Shown here: positions 10,783-22,518 of the stretch, in pieces | Position numbering within the stretch: the stretch's first letter is position 1 | Layout of the letters: each line of letters begins with the position of its first letter | Origin: Leptodontidium sp. MPI-SDFR-AT-0119 | Lineage: Eukaryota > Ascomycota > Leotiomycetes > Helotiales > Leptodontidiaceae | Reading direction: 5' to 3' | DNA length: 64,000 nucleotides | Assembly (NCBI GenBank): GCA_020726505.1 | Contig: JAHLEZ010000010.1 | Span: forward strand, 2,356,001 to 2,420,000 | Made by a program: the position numbers and the translations under genes | Notes under the pieces: generated by a model | Databases searched by the model: none | What the model saw: only the letters and a program-made list of their open reading frames with translations | Told to the model about the DNA's origin: nothing

Positions 10783-11514
10783 TCACAACACAGACGAAGA
10801 AGGAACACTGCCCTCCCGTCCAACCCTCTCCCAAAACCTCCTCAATCCCAAAACCTTCGCCCTCGTAGGCGCCTCCCTCCTCTCCCTTCTCTGCGCACCC
10901 CACCTCTGGCCCCCTAAATCCCTATCCCTCCCCTCCCTATCCCTCCCAAACCGTCTCGCCATCCTCCTAACATCCGGCTTCTGGCCCCCCTGCTCCAGCT
11001 CCCGCCCCTCAAGCGCCTCGCTCCCCCTCCTCCTCCACTCCTCCACCCACCCCCTCAACGTATCCTTAACCCTCTCCCTCTCCACCCTCCTCTTCGTCTC
11101 CACCAGCGCCGGCGCCAGTCCCAGCCCCCCTCCATTCTTACTCCAGCACTCCCTCGGCAGCACACCCAGCTGCACCAGCTCCTCCGCACTCGGCCTCTTC
11201 AATAACTGTCTATTCAGCTTAATCCTGATGAGATTCCGCCCTAAGGATCGAGCTGCGAGAGTAGTGCGTGTGATGTATATCCGATGCGCCATCAGATCTG
11301 CGAGTGAGGGCCGAAGGGGCAGCGAATGCGAAAGGCTGATCGAAGCGCGGTGCAGCCGCGCGATGTGGAGTAGCGGATCGAGGGAGAGGCTGCGCAGCGG
11401 GTGTGAGGTTCGAGTCAGGGTGAGCAGATCGGGGATGTCGAGGAATGATAAGATGTGCAGGAGGAGTTCGGAGGGGAGTGTTGGGAGGTTGGGAGAGCTT
11501 GAGCTTGTCGCCAT
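10783..11514 (-). CDS. F-box protein with RPEL repeat
   Basis: Single exon, 243 residues, ATG at 11514. Residues about 9-50 are an F-box (LPTLPSELLLHILSFLDIPDL). After a helical segment comes LKRPSAEELVQLGVLP (residues about 103-120), matching the RPEL repeat pattern RPxxEEL..xGIL, a motif that in animals binds actin. The C-terminal half is very Arg/Glu-rich and predicted helical. The F-box plus RPEL combination is a known fungal architecture and is distinct from the F-box family at the left edge. Likely an SCF adaptor; the RPEL partner is unknown. The GC-biased opposite strand also stays open (10589-11632) but has shadow composition. Confidence 0.75.
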   Translation of the reverse strand: MATSSSSPNLPTLPSELLLHILSFLDIPDLLTLTRTSHPLRSLSLDPLLHIARLHRASISLSHSLPLRPSLADLMAHRIYITRTTLAARSLGRNLIRIKLNRQLLKRPSAEELVQLGVLPRECWSKNGGGLGLAPALVETKRRVERERVKDTLRGWVEEWRRRGSEALEGRELEQGGQKPDVRRMARRFGRDREGRDRDLGGQRWGAQRRERREAPTRAKVLGLRRFWERVGREGSVPSSSVL

Positions 11515-14500
11515 GGCTGGCTGGCTGGTTGTTGATATTGGGTGGTACTGTAGCCCCGAGGCTTGGACGGGGTTGTATGTATGGGTAGGCGCTTATTTCC
11601 TGATTGCTGCGTGGGGGTTTAGACGGTCATGACTTGCGATGATATGAAAGCAAATGCAATGTCGTGAGTTTGCAGGTTGTGATGTTGATTCTTGAGTCGT
11701 GTTGATTGTGTTGCAGCCGAAGAAGTGTTGTCGTCGTCGTCGTGGTCGTTCCCTTAGCGGGGTATTTACTTAGGCACATACCGATCCGAAGCGTCATCTG
11801 AGACAGGGAATGGATCAGATGAGAAACATCTGCGCCGCTATCTTACAGTACTCCGTAGGGCCACGATCATGCGTATCATGTATCATTCATCATGGGCGCT
11901 TATTTAATAATATCCAAACATTCATTTCTGTGCCGTAAATGTCAAGTTTCACACACGTTGTCACATTTCCACTGGATTGAAGACTTGGGTACGGTCACGT
12001 GATAAACGTCATGTGAGGATGGCCAGACGACAAGCCCCCTTTATTTTTGGCATTTTCGTGAAGGCGGTATCTATCCTCATGCCAGGAGTGGATGAAAAGC
12101 AGACGAAGTGTAACGTTATCGACAGACCGCTTTGTCAACAGCAGCTCTGATACCCTGCGGGTGACACGAGTCTGACTGCCCACTGCCCATGACAAAAACA
12201 CTCCGTGATCACTGGGCCACATCCCTCGCGTCCTATCGTCGAGCCTCAAAAGTCACCACCCCTCCATTGGGCCTTGGGTCCAGGGCGGGCGACCTCCAAG
12301 CCCATCCATCTTCGCCAGCTCATCGATATAACCGAGCCTTCATCCGACCACACCAGGCTCGCGAGCCAGTCAGTCGGACCTGTTTCCCAGCCCTGCCCAC
12401 GAGTTGCATGGCCAGTCTGCTTCTAGCCCCAAGCCCGCGTGCAGTGCCCGTCGCTCGAATCAGCTACCGCTTCCTCCCTGACACGCTCTCTGCAGTGCCA
12501 TCTGCAGCTTGCTAGCTTTGCAGCAGTAGTCCTTGCGAGCCAGCTCATCCCCTCCTCCCGCCAAATCAGATCGCGACCCACACAACCTCACTGAGGTTTG
12601 TTGATACCATCGCTGTCTGTCGGCGAGCGGGATAGCTGGCGTGTCCCAAGAAGCCTCTTCCGAGGCGTCGTCCAATCATCGCCTGCGAGTGTTGAATCGT
12701 GAGGCTGCACCATAGTTTAACTCTCACATGCCATGATTGCATTGTAATTGGGCGAGTAGTACAAAGGACTCCGGCAGTCCACATCGACTAATTGACACAT
12801 GATTTCAACAGGACCCGACCGTTGGGACCAGACTGACGACAAACCTAGACGACTTCAGAAGTGTTCTTTGCACGTTTGTTGGAATGGACGGCATGTCCCT
12901 TGGCGGAGTAAAAGTCTGCGATCTGCAAAATCTGTTGATTGACTCAGGTCTCGCCTGGCCCACGAATTGGCCGTGTTTACCTCCACTGCCAGCCCTCGGA
13001 GCGTGAGAACGGCCAAATGTTTGTAAACAGCGTCTGGGGGCGAATTCATCTGCGTCCATCTGTGTCCATCCAACCTTTTTTTGCATTAGGCAACATCGCT
13101 GAAGGAAGCTTGAGCTCCATCCAGTCCCAACCCCTTGCTCATGCTCAGGACGTCTTTCATCGGAGACGATTCGAGACTGGTATCAAATGATCCTTGATCC
13201 TGTCCTCACTTCACCAACTCCGCCCCAAAACCCAACTGCAGTCAGCTTGAATCAGGCTAGAAGCGGTGTGATGTGAAGCTTGCAAACTCTGCATTCCTTT
13301 TGCCACCAAAAGATCCCGCCATGGTGACGGTCAAGGTCTCGAAGTTGAGCAATGGGAGCTCATGAAAGCGACCATCAGCATGGCTTTCACGCCTAGAAAA
13401 TCCCCAGACAGGCCGCAACTGCAATTGTTCCCAGAATCCTGCCCCTTACTTGAAATCCAACTTGGACTTCCTTGAGACGAGAGTGTTGTCAAATGTGACA
13501 GAAATCCAGAAGTGATCGGAGGCGAGCAGTTGGTATGCCGGGCCAATGTGGAGTATAGGCAAGCCTTATTATTTCTCGAGTAAGAGTTCACATCAGATCA
13601 GCCAAACTCAGTCCGCCACGTCAGAGGACACTCGGGAAACAGCTTCCCCCAATCTTTAGCGAAAGTATGATCTTTCAAGCTAGTGAGTGGCGAGGTGGTT
13701 GATCTGCAGATGTAAAATTCGCGCTGGTGTTGGTTCTCATGCAGCGGCGTGATGAGTAGTCGAGCATGCTTGATGCCATCTTTGACAACACATCGCTGCA
13801 TACCCTCATCGACGGCAGGAAATATCCAAGTTTGATGCGAGTTCAATGCGGCCTCCCTTGTGGTTGCAGAGACGGATCCATTTCTCCACGGTGTCGAGCA
13901 GTCAGCGGACTTTGCTTTTTAGGACAGATCTGGCCCACCAAAGCCACTTACTAGACTTTCCATGGAACAAGGATTACCAGCTCATATCAAGATCGTTGAC
14001 AAGTCTTTGACTAGCAGACGTAGAAGTGGTGTGGAGGGTCGAAAAGCATGGATCCAGAAATTGCGCGAAAGAAAACATGGCGAGCCGAGGGGGATATCGC
14101 CACGCTATTGCCAGCATTATTGTGATATCAGGACGACGGCTTCTTTCCACTCATTCCGGTTGGGTAGGTTCGAGAAGATTGAGGCATTTCTCTGCTCGAC
14201 TCGAGGAAAACAATCTTCCACGATGATGACGGCTGAGGTCTGTTTGAGGGCTCCCGACCGTCCCGTGGCCATCTTTGAACGCAAAGGGCCCACATAACAT
14301 TACCCACATCACAGACCACGAGAAGATAAATGAGTTCGAACCAGGGAAATGAGGAGAAGATGCATCGAGGCCCGGTAATGTGATGAAATAGCGTATCGAC
14401 GTGCAGACGCCATGAGCATGCAGGCCCGCCTCGATCACCTTTCGACAAGACAACATCGTGAGCTGGCATTATGGCTTCGAACACTGGTCCTATCACAGCC

Positions 14501-15018
14501 AAACTCGAATTGCCTCGACGAGGGCCGCTCTATCCGAATCGAGATAGACACGGCAAGACAGTGCGGAGATGTTGGGAAGGTAAGGATGCGATAGGAGGCG
14601 GAAATCCAGGGATGCATGCAGAGAGCATCACATCGAACATCTGCCCAGGTCCATGATGGGATCGCTGCATATTGTGCGTTGTTCGGTGGCTCGACTTTGA
14701 GGAAGATGATCGAGAAATGGTGTGGCAAGACTGGGAGTCTGAGCGGGGACGAGAAGAGCTGACTAGAGAAGTAAACAATCTGCAATCACCCAATTGATCC
14801 GAGTTAGAGGATAAATACCGCCTTGATGCCCGCAGTTTGTAGCAGATATCTTCTGAGTATCAGCAACAAGTCCTTCACAGCCACTCATCTCCCCACAACT
14901 TGCAACATTCTCAAACTTCATCATACAAGTCATCTAGCAGACGCCCTTGTCAATCAACTTCAATCCTTTATCATCCAAACTCGATATCGACCTTCCTAGA
15001 ACCTTTCGTCCATAGCCA
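11515..15018. other. 3.5 kb gene-poor region
   Basis: Many short overlapping frames on both strands, none with recognisable domains or sustained coding bias. The right end (after about 14800, with GATAAATA at 14811-14818 and a CT-rich stretch) is probably the promoter and 5' leader of the next gene. The middle may encode a long non-coding transcript. Confidence 0.4.
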
Positions 15019-15097
15019 GTAAGTTGGGACATCTTGCTGGATTTTGGTTTCATAACCGACCCGATCTCGAGGCCAAGCTGACGAGGACCTGCCATAG
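15019..15097 (+). other. Candidate 5' UTR intron
   Basis: Donor GTAAGT at 15019, branch AGCTGAC and acceptor CATAG ending at 15097 frame a 79-nt intron just upstream of the start codon at 15110. It implies a spliced leader for the small Cys/His protein gene. Confidence 0.4.
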
Positions 15098-15109
15098 ATA
15101 TAACCCAAA

Positions 15110-15723
15110 ATGTGTTTCTACGACAGGTAAGTTCTCTCCGGGTTTCACCCCATTCCAGAAGTCCAAAAGATCCGAGCAGGCATCTTGCCGTTGGAAATAT
15201 CTCCCAATAGTGCTGGCGGAGACACTGCTTTGGCAGAACGAAACTGACTCATTGGCAAAGCTACACGATGGCTTGCAACTGCCACAAATGGGGTCACTTC
15301 CGTCAACACTGCTCCAAGGAATACAGAACAGGAGAAACCTGTGGCATGAAATTGGTGATGAATCGTTTGGCGAAGGAGGAGAAGTGCAAGTGAGTTGCCG
15401 AACCTGAGTGCAGTCGCATGGGGCGCCCCGCCCAACGCATCAACCCGCGGGAAATTGCTGACCAAGTGACCGCGCTCAGGACCTGCATCAAAATTGACAC
15501 AAAGTATCGGAGCATCCAGAAGGAAGAAGACAAGATCACTCGATGGAGACAGACCGAGGGCCGCAGCGCTTCCATCGAAAAAGCGCAGGACATCATTTAC
15601 CAGCTCCAGACCGATTTGAACAGGCTGTGCCAAGAGCGCGACGAGAAGCAAATGTCATTGCGATGGTAAGGCTCCAGTGATTTCCGAGTTGAGAAAAGTG
15701 ACCGAAACTAACGGCGCCGCAGA
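15110..15723 (+). CDS. Small Cys/His-rich fungal protein, four exons, split stop codon
   Basis: Exons 15110-15126, 15261-15389, 15480-15665 and the last base of the stop at 15723 give 110 residues. All three introns have GTAAGT, GTGAGT or GTAAGG donors, CTGAC or CTAAC branch points and AG acceptors, with phases that fit. The protein begins MCFYDSYTMACNCHKWGHFR and has QHCSKEYRTGETCGMKLV then KCKTC, a conserved Cys/His layout (C-x-C-H, H-x3-HC, C-G, C-x2-C) suggesting metal binding, followed by a coiled-coil-like tail. I recognise the MCxYD...WGHFRQHC pattern as a fungal family of unknown function. The stop is assembled as TG|A across intron 3. Confidence 0.8.
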
Positions 15724-16781
15724 AGGAGGGCTGAAGGGGGGGGTGGAACAGGAACTGAATTTGGCGTTTTGACAACTGGCTTTCGTCTTTCATTGTATGA
15801 CGAGTTGACGGACCGGACCGCGCATGGCGGGGCGGGGGTATCGGGGGATTTCCTATAGTCTCTCTTTGCATGTGTTGATGGACTGGGACATGGTTAATGA
15901 CATTTGGTCTTGGCGCTAGGAACGACAGGCTGAGGATGGAAGGAAAATGGGCTCCGGACCGAGGTAGCAATAGGGTGTAACGCTGAAACGGCCTTCATAA
16001 TCTCCACCAGTCCCAGCTGACCTGACCCCCCAACGGCGTGACCTGGCAGTGTCTGAAGTGCGGGCGGAGTAACCGGGCGCTTAGCCAACTAACTCATGTT
16101 TCAGCGACGGCGGGAATGTCGTCGTCGCTGCGAGGTAGTCGCATCAGCAGAGACACGATGGCACTATAGATCGGGATGGTCGTATTATTGCGATGGTGGA
16201 AGAGGTGGTGGTTTGAAGAGGGTGAGGTTGTTGTTGAAGGGTGGGAGAAGGAAGGAAGGATGAGATGTCTGTGTGTTGGCTTTGGGCGGATGTTGATTTT
16301 GGTTTAAGCGAGCGCCTAGTTTAGCCCTCGGGATGAACGATGCACGCGGCAGCAGTAAATGTCAGCACCCAGCAAAGAATGAGACTGGGATCGAGAGTAG
16401 ACAGAACTATACAACAAAGGCAGAGGAAGATCTCTGCTCTTTATGGGACGGGCGAGAGGGAGACGATGAACTGTAATTAGGGGACGTGGCTAAAGCCGAA
16501 TGGACCTGGCTCGTAGCCCGACTGCAGAGGCAAGAGAGCAATATGATAGGTCCCAGCTAAAGTCTGAGCAGCCACTGAAAAGTCGCAGTTGAGAAAGAGA
16601 ATGCTTGATTGATACAACGCATAGTTGATGCCGCTTAGCTGGACCTCCTATATCCAGTCATCCCTCTTTTCACCTTCCGGCGGAATCGGGGCCAGCGTAC
16701 CGCATGACGGCGGTATCGCAACAACGAGCAACGCCCCGACGCCGTGGAACAAAAACAAACCAGATGTAGATCGGAACCATG
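15724..16781. other. Convergent intergenic region
   Basis: Holds the 3' ends of two converging genes. No further coding exon was found; a G8 tract (15736-15743) and G-rich stretches are present. Confidence 0.4.
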
Positions 16782-17502
16782 TCATCTCATGGCCGAGTCT
16801 GCGTCTGCGAACCCTCCCAGCAGTGCTCCTATGCCCTCTGATTTGACGGGTGTGTGTCCCTTCATTTCCTCCACGTCCTCATCGTCTGATGCCCAACCAT
16901 CCGAGGCAATGGGCGTGTGATCTGTAGGATACTGATTGGTCTTGCTCGATGGGTCTGACGCAGAGATCTTTGCCAATACGTCCTGGTACCGTACCAGTCT
17001 AGCATCTTGTGCGGGAAATAGAGTGCTGGTCGCGGTGGGGGATGCAGCTGGTGGGATAGCGTTTTGCGGTACCATGGCAAAGATATCAACCAGGTGGCTA
17101 GGAACAGGTGTTAGCTGGCTGATTGTTGTCTGCAGCAAGGAATCGAGGGTGTGTGGGTTTCGAGTATCTGTCTCTCGTTGGAAGCAGCATGTAGAAGCGC
17201 TGGACTCTTACTTTGATGTCAGCGTGACAATCTTCTGTAGCGCCTCATTCTCTCGCTGGACCTCTTGAGGATCTGTCTGTATGGCGCCCGCATTGTTCTC
17301 TCCAAAGCTGCCATAGTGGTTTGCGTGCGGGTCGTCGAAGAGGAGTCTGGATTGCTCGTCCTGCTCAGGCAAAGGGGTCAGTCCAGAGTTCATTCCAGGG
17401 GAATAGACGGGCGTGGCAGATAGAGCAAGGCACCACATCACTTACCTCATCGGACAGATCGTGGTCTCTATCACGGCCAAGGCATGACGAGCAGACGCCC
17501 AT
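16782..17502 (-). CDS. LAMTOR1/Meh1-like Ragulator-EGO scaffold
   Basis: Exons 17446-17502, 17212-17360 and 16782-17097 (173 residues). Introns are 85 and 114 nt; the second ends with CTAAC...CCTAG and joins TLTS to NHLVDIF. The start MGVCSSCLG has Gly2 for N-myristoylation and Cys4/Cys7 for palmitoylation, as in LAMTOR1 (p18) and yeast Meh1/Ego1. Next come DEQSRLLFDDPH, YGSFGE and the helix DPQEVQRENEALQKIV, followed by HLVDIFAMVPQ, the family core. The tail is Ser/Asp-rich. This protein anchors the Rag GTPases (Gtr1/Gtr2) to the vacuole and so couples amino-acid supply to TORC1. Length fits the family. Confidence 0.85.
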
Positions 17503-17542
17503 GGTCGCGAAGGGGGAAATTGGCTGGGAGCAAAGGGGGGCG

Positions 17543-17563
17543 GATCAGATCAGATCAGATCAG
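17543..17563. repeat. GATCA tandem repeat
   Basis: Four consecutive GATCA units just upstream of the LAMTOR1-like start codon. Simple satellite, possibly variable in length. Confidence 0.8.
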
Positions 17564-17973
17564 CTCTGCTGGACGCCCAGTCTCTCTCCAATGGCACGCG
17601 GCCAGCTCATGAGGCGAGGCGCGCAGGATATCCAAGGACCGAGATGATATGGTATGGGATGGTACAGTACGATATGAATAGACACGCCCGATCTATGCAA
17701 GGTAAACAAAGGGATGCCTCGTGGTGTTCATATTTGTTGATGGAGGGATGGAGGCGTGCAGTGCAAACCAGTGCCAATTGGATTTCAGGCGAGAGAGCTG
17801 GCTGGGCAGTGAGCTGGACAGCCAGGGCAATTCCTTGGCATGATTTTTTTGGGATGTATCCGGATCTAAACTCAAAGCGGCAAGGCGCAATTGAACCTCA
17901 TCGCTCCCGAGTTCCCGTTCCATTTCCCTCCCTCCTAGAGATATCAAGAATTATAAAGGCATGAACATATTAT

Positions 17974-17994
17974 TATATATATATATATATATAT
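17974..17994. repeat. TA microsatellite
   Basis: Ten or so TA dinucleotides in the intergenic region; no function suggested. Confidence 0.8.
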
Positions 17995-18831
17995 TGTCTA
18001 GGAGTATTAAGGCTACAACTAAGAATAAGGGCTCAAGCCTATGGTCCGTGCGCCACCTAGCATCAGTAGGTAGGAGCCCTTCACACTCCCTTCTTCTCGT
18101 TGACCACCCCTCCCTATTTACTGGAAATCGTACAAGCCCTCAATATTGCCTATTTGGGCACCAAACTGCTATCCCTTGCGTGTTGTTTATTCTCACTCGT
18201 ATCTACTCCTACGGTTCTACTGCTACGGGTCATACAGTAGGTGGGTAGAATTGCGCAATACCAGCACGCACGACATACCCGCAGCTCCATACATAACACT
18301 TCCATGCTCGCATGCTGCACCCCACGGCCGGCCAGCTTTTAACCCACTGCATCCATGTATGCACAGCAACTCTATGCACGATGGAAAGGCAAAGTATACT
18401 TCGCCGTTTCTACCCAATGTTGATATCGAGATTTGCAAATTCGTTGAAAGGGTTTCTCTCGTGTCATCTATCCCTCGTCTCTTCTAATGTCTTCTAATGT
18501 CTTCAACTCTACCCAGGGATAGACAAATCCCACCCCTGAGTCATGGATCCGAGCAAGGAACTCGGGATATTGTCAATGTCTACAACTTAGAGGCTTATGT
18601 GTTCGTACACTAATTCCCATTCACAAACTCGCATCATTTAAAAAAAAATTAAAAAAAATTCAGATATAAGAAGTCCATGTTGGTTCGTTGCATTTGTCCG
18701 TTAGGATTGTGCATCCAACTTTCAGCACAATCTCCAATCTCCACTCTAACTCTGAATTCTACATCATCTCTCTTCTGTTCAAACCAAGAAACCCTCAAGT
18801 ATCAGCAAAGCTGATCTACATCCACTGCATC

Positions 18832-19954
18832 ATGTTTCCCAAATCCAGCCTCATGGGCTTCATCATCCTCGGTCTCTCCTCCCACAGCATTGCAACTGAT
18901 GGCGGCCACAGTGGACCAGGTGATCTACCAGTCTGCCCAGCTTCTTGTATCCAAACAGTCACAGTCACTTCGACAGCATCTTACTCCTATTTCCCATCCA
19001 CTCTTCAAACATCCATTCCCTCCTACATTCACACCCACACCAATGGCGGGGGTTGCGTCAATGCCACAGCTTCAGAATCATCAGTTATCCCCTACACTAC
19101 TATCATCATCATGCCCGCTGGTGTCATTACCGGATCAGCTTCCATCGCCGAGCACATCTCCTCAACCCATTCCTACCACAATTACAATAGCACTTTAACT
19201 AATCCTGGGGCCACATCGTCTCTCAACACATCTTCTTCTACCTTAATCAGCAACTACACGTACACCCATACCTCCTCTATCAGTCCATCACTCACTAGCG
19301 AAGTGGACGGCATGCCTACTGATCTCGTTCGTCCCACCTTCACCACCCTTCCCAGCTCTGGAGTTCCCTCTATCCCAACCGTCAAACTAAATGGATGCCA
19401 CCACGACAACTGCCTCCGCCAATTCATCCGCCACACACAAGTCACAGACTTCTGCGCCACCTACACAACAGCCATGAATACCGCAACAACTGACTTGCCT
19501 GACTACGTGTCCCAGTAAGTTCTGGCTCCACATATTTCTAAAGCCAAATCTAATCATTAAAAGGTGCCACACAGATCCAACACGCATCTCATCAGCCTGC
19601 TCCTGCGCCGTAACACCTATTATTCCCAGCGAGCTCGTCTCCACCAAGCCTCCCACCACCAAGACCGCAGGAGGTGTTTTCACTTCCCTTCCTCACAACA
19701 CGGTCACCTACGACCCCGCTTCTTTCACCACAGCCGAAGGTTGCACCCTGTCCAGTGTCGTTTTCGAGACGCACACCACTACTACCACATTCTCAGTTAC
19801 CGTCAGCGTAGGAGCTGATATATCTATGTCCACTGATGCCTCGAATGTCAAAATTGTCACCAGCTCACTTGCAATCTTGAGCTTTACATCGATCCCATAC
19901 TTCAACTCCAGCATGGAGGTGATGACTTCAATTGCTACTTCGACTCGCGGATGA
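18832..19954 (+). CDS. Secreted Ser/Thr-rich protein
   Basis: Exons 18832-19514 and 19564-19954 (357 residues), intron 49 nt with donor GTAAGT, branch CTAAT and acceptor AAAAG; the join rebuilds a Gln codon. Residues 1-21 are a signal peptide (FIILGLSSHSIA). The mature part is dominated by Ser, Thr and Pro and so heavily O-glycosylatable, with Cys-containing modules: DLPVCPASCIQTVTVTST near the N-terminus, then a core reading DFCATYTTA....CHTDPTRISSACSCA, a motif common in fungal extracellular proteins. No clear GPI-attachment hydrophobic tail, so it is probably released or wall-associated. Function is unknown; the cell wall is the likely site. Confidence 0.7.
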
Positions 19955-20519
19955 CAACTGATCTAGATGAGACAAAAAGAAGGAGAGATGAAGTGTAATG
20001 GAACGCTGGAAGGAACGAGCGTTTTATCATCGGGGCACCAAACACGTGGGCGAAAATGCGCAGGCGTTTGGGTTAATTTGATATTTGAAAGTGGTCGGGT
20101 AATCGGTAGAGGATCGATATAGAAACGTACGAATATACTAATATGCAATACAACCTCACACTAATCCTCCCATCCCTTTCATTCCCGCTTTCATCGTCAA
20201 CAAAAAGTCCTTCAGAAACTTGTGAAGAATTCTTCGAAAATAGCAAGCACTCCAGGACAACAGAACTGCGGGGTGCGAGTGCCAACCATCATTCAGAGCC
20301 TGAAACTTTGAGCCCAGCTCCCACAGCCTTTTATCTGGATTTTGCTTCTTGTAAATGAGCAACTAAACTACTACTAAGTACGATCAATTTTGGTGATTAC
20401 ATGCTTCTGGAACCCAATTCTAACAGACCAAACTCCGTAATTATCACCTGATTAACTGCAGCACAAGTGGGTCCAGACTTTAGCCGCACTCCCTCATCCC
20501 TCGCTACCAACATATCCTC
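19955..20519. other. Intergenic, nothing convincing
   Basis: Probable 3' end of the secreted-protein gene and upstream part of the kinase-like fragment. The short frames seen have no coding character. Confidence 0.35.
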
Positions 20520-21045
20520 ACCTATTCACAATGTATATCTTCATCCGAAGATCCAGAGTCGAGCTTCAAGGCCGGTGCATATTTGCACGTCCAGCCTCGC
20601 AGTACGGATGACTCCATATACGATATCACGGAATCCTTCAACAGAACTATCCTATCCGACTCAAACGACCCCGCCCCCGCCATCCAAACCCCTGGCTCAC
20701 CCACTGTCCAATCCCCAACAGGTCTCGATATCGCCGATGTCTGGCAATTCGTCCTCGTAGTCCCCAATCTCAATCGCTACAGGCGTATAAGTTTCAACCC
20801 TACAGGAACACTCTTCAACATCGGCCAAGGTGCATGCTATCGAGTCGACAGAGGGGAGCTCAACAAAGAGGGCGGCGGCCAAATCTTCGCCATCAAATAT
20901 CTTAAAGCAACTGAACACCCATCCAGAGAAATCGATCAAGCGGAAAGCAGTAGGTCAATCGAGACCGTGCTTCGAGAACTTCGCATCCTCACTCATGATT
21001 CGGTCCGAGAGTGTCCGAACATTGTCCAGCTCCTAGGCTATGGAT
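20520..21045 (+). pseudogene. Truncated protein kinase N-lobe
   Basis: An open frame encodes a Pro/Ser linker and then a kinase small lobe: glycine-loop-like FNIGQGACYRV, the lysine strand IFAIKYLK, a long acidic insert, the C-helix VLRELRIL and CPNIVQLLGYG, which is where the hinge should follow. Instead the similarity ends abruptly at about 21045 and the frame runs to a stop at 21131. No catalytic loop, DFG or C-lobe of this kinase is present. No ATG was found upstream in frame without invoking another intron. It is therefore the 5' fragment of a kinase gene fused to the next element. Confidence 0.55.
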
Positions 21046-22368
21046 CTCGAGATGTGGGACAAAGCTGGGGATGCAAAATTTTCAAAAGGAACATCGTGGA
21101 CGAAGAAAGCACTTTGGGTTATGAACGATAAGACGAGTGCCGAGAAACTCGTGACTGAATTCGAAGCATGGACGGAAAGAGTGAAGTCTTTATTAGAGCT
21201 CGCGTGGTGGCCACTACCATTCTTCTCGACTGTGTCTCAGATGGAGAAGTTGGAGGAGGATAAAGATGCCGGGCAGATCGGAATGTTAGAAGGAATTGGA
21301 CTAAGGAAATTACTCGCTCCTGGATCGGGCCAGATGTCTACTGAGAAGGCTAAGGCTTTGAAGGTATCGAGTCTTCAGTTCAAGAAGAGCTCCACGTTTC
21401 AGGATCTGGATGTTGGTGAACTAGAGGGGGAAGGCGGGGTAATTGTTGAGTGCAAAAGCTATAAGCAAGATCGTACTAGAAGCATAAATAAGCTCGTCTC
21501 GAGAAGAATATTGCAACTTGCAGCTCTTCTGCACGAGACGAAAGATAGTAGGTTTAGGGTGTTGAAGTGCGTCAACTTTTTCGATGATGTACCTGAGAAG
21601 CGAATTGGTTTTGCGTTTGCATTGCCGGCTCCGCTGTCAACAATACCGCCGAGGTCTCTAGACACAAAACTCACGTCAAAGAAAATGAAACCTGGACCAG
21701 GTACGCAAGTGAAGCCAGCACATGCTCTAGCAGAATCGCTCGCACATCTTCATTCAGTTAGTTAGGTACACAAGAGTCTTCGAAGCGAAAACATCATATT
21801 CTTGCCAGGAACAGAGACAAGTACAAGTACTGATTCACCAGAAGTGGCGATCCTAGAACATCCACGGGTGTTGGGCTTCGAGTATTCGAGGCTAGATTCG
21901 GACTTTTCAAGTGGCCGACCTGATCATGACATCAAGAGAAATATCTATCGACATCCGCAGCGATGGGGGCAGCCGAGCGAGACTTTCTGAAGAATTCATG
22001 ACATATATGGTACGTCGTCATACAAGTACCCTCGTTCCCTAAATGTTGATATGTCTCTAGCTCTCGGAGCAATGCTCCTCGAAATCGGACTGTGGGAATC
22101 TCTTGCGCAACTTGATGCTGGGGCATTATTGAAACCAGCTGCAAACAGCGCAATTCTCGAAACAGCTGAAGCAACACAATCTAGATTGCTGAAGCATGCG
22201 AAGAGAAGACTGGAATTCTACACTGGAGAAAGGTATCAGGCTATTGTGATAAAGTGTTTACAGGGTGACTTTGGGGTGGAGTTCGCTGATCGGTTGGGGT
22301 CGCGGCTTAGTGCTGCTTTCGGAGAGAGTATCGTTGAAGTTTTGGGGGAGTTAAAGAACAGTTTTTAG
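21040..22368 (+). pseudogene. HeLo/HET-s-linked pseudokinase-like gene, 5'-truncated with two stops
   Basis: From LEMWDKAGDAKF onward the frame resembles the region following the helical HeLo-type domain of fungal incompatibility proteins (KLVTEFEAWTERVKSLLEL), then a degenerate kinase: VIVECKSYKQ, LHETKDSRFRVLKC, HKSLRSENIIFL in place of the HRD loop, VLGFEYSRLD, and after an intron at 22010-22060 (GTACGT...CTCTAG) DIY joined to ALGAMLLEIGLW. Two stops interrupt it: TAG at 21763-21765, where related proteins have Trp (HSVGWVHKS), and TGA at 21988-21990. Each is one transition away from a sense codon. The N-terminal HeLo domain is missing. Such proteins act in regulated cell death; this copy is dead. 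Confidence 0.6.
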
Positions 22369-22518
22369 AATTCCCGAACACCTTGGAAAATTCCGAGCTC
22401 TACACACGATGACCGCATGTGTCAAGTAAGTTGCCTCAATTGGACTGCGAATTTAGCTTCACTGCGGTCACCTATCTAACTCCACGGCACTATGTCCAGT
22501 CAATACATCCCAGTTCCT

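Larger units (their letters stand above)
17503..18831. other. 1.3 kb divergent promoter region with simple repeats
   Basis: No gene seen. Contains the GATCA and TA repeats listed separately and, near 18640-18660, two A-runs. It separates the LAMTOR1-like gene from the secreted-protein gene. Confidence 0.4.

Noticed and set aside
10589..11632. 347-codon plus-strand frame
   Set aside because: It is the antisense of the F-box/RPEL gene. Its Ser/Leu/Pro-rich composition is a shadow of the GC-biased opposite strand, and the minus strand has two recognisable domains.
12000..14800. Several 70-125 codon frames on both strands
   Set aside because: They overlap each other, have no domain or splice support and no consistent coding bias.
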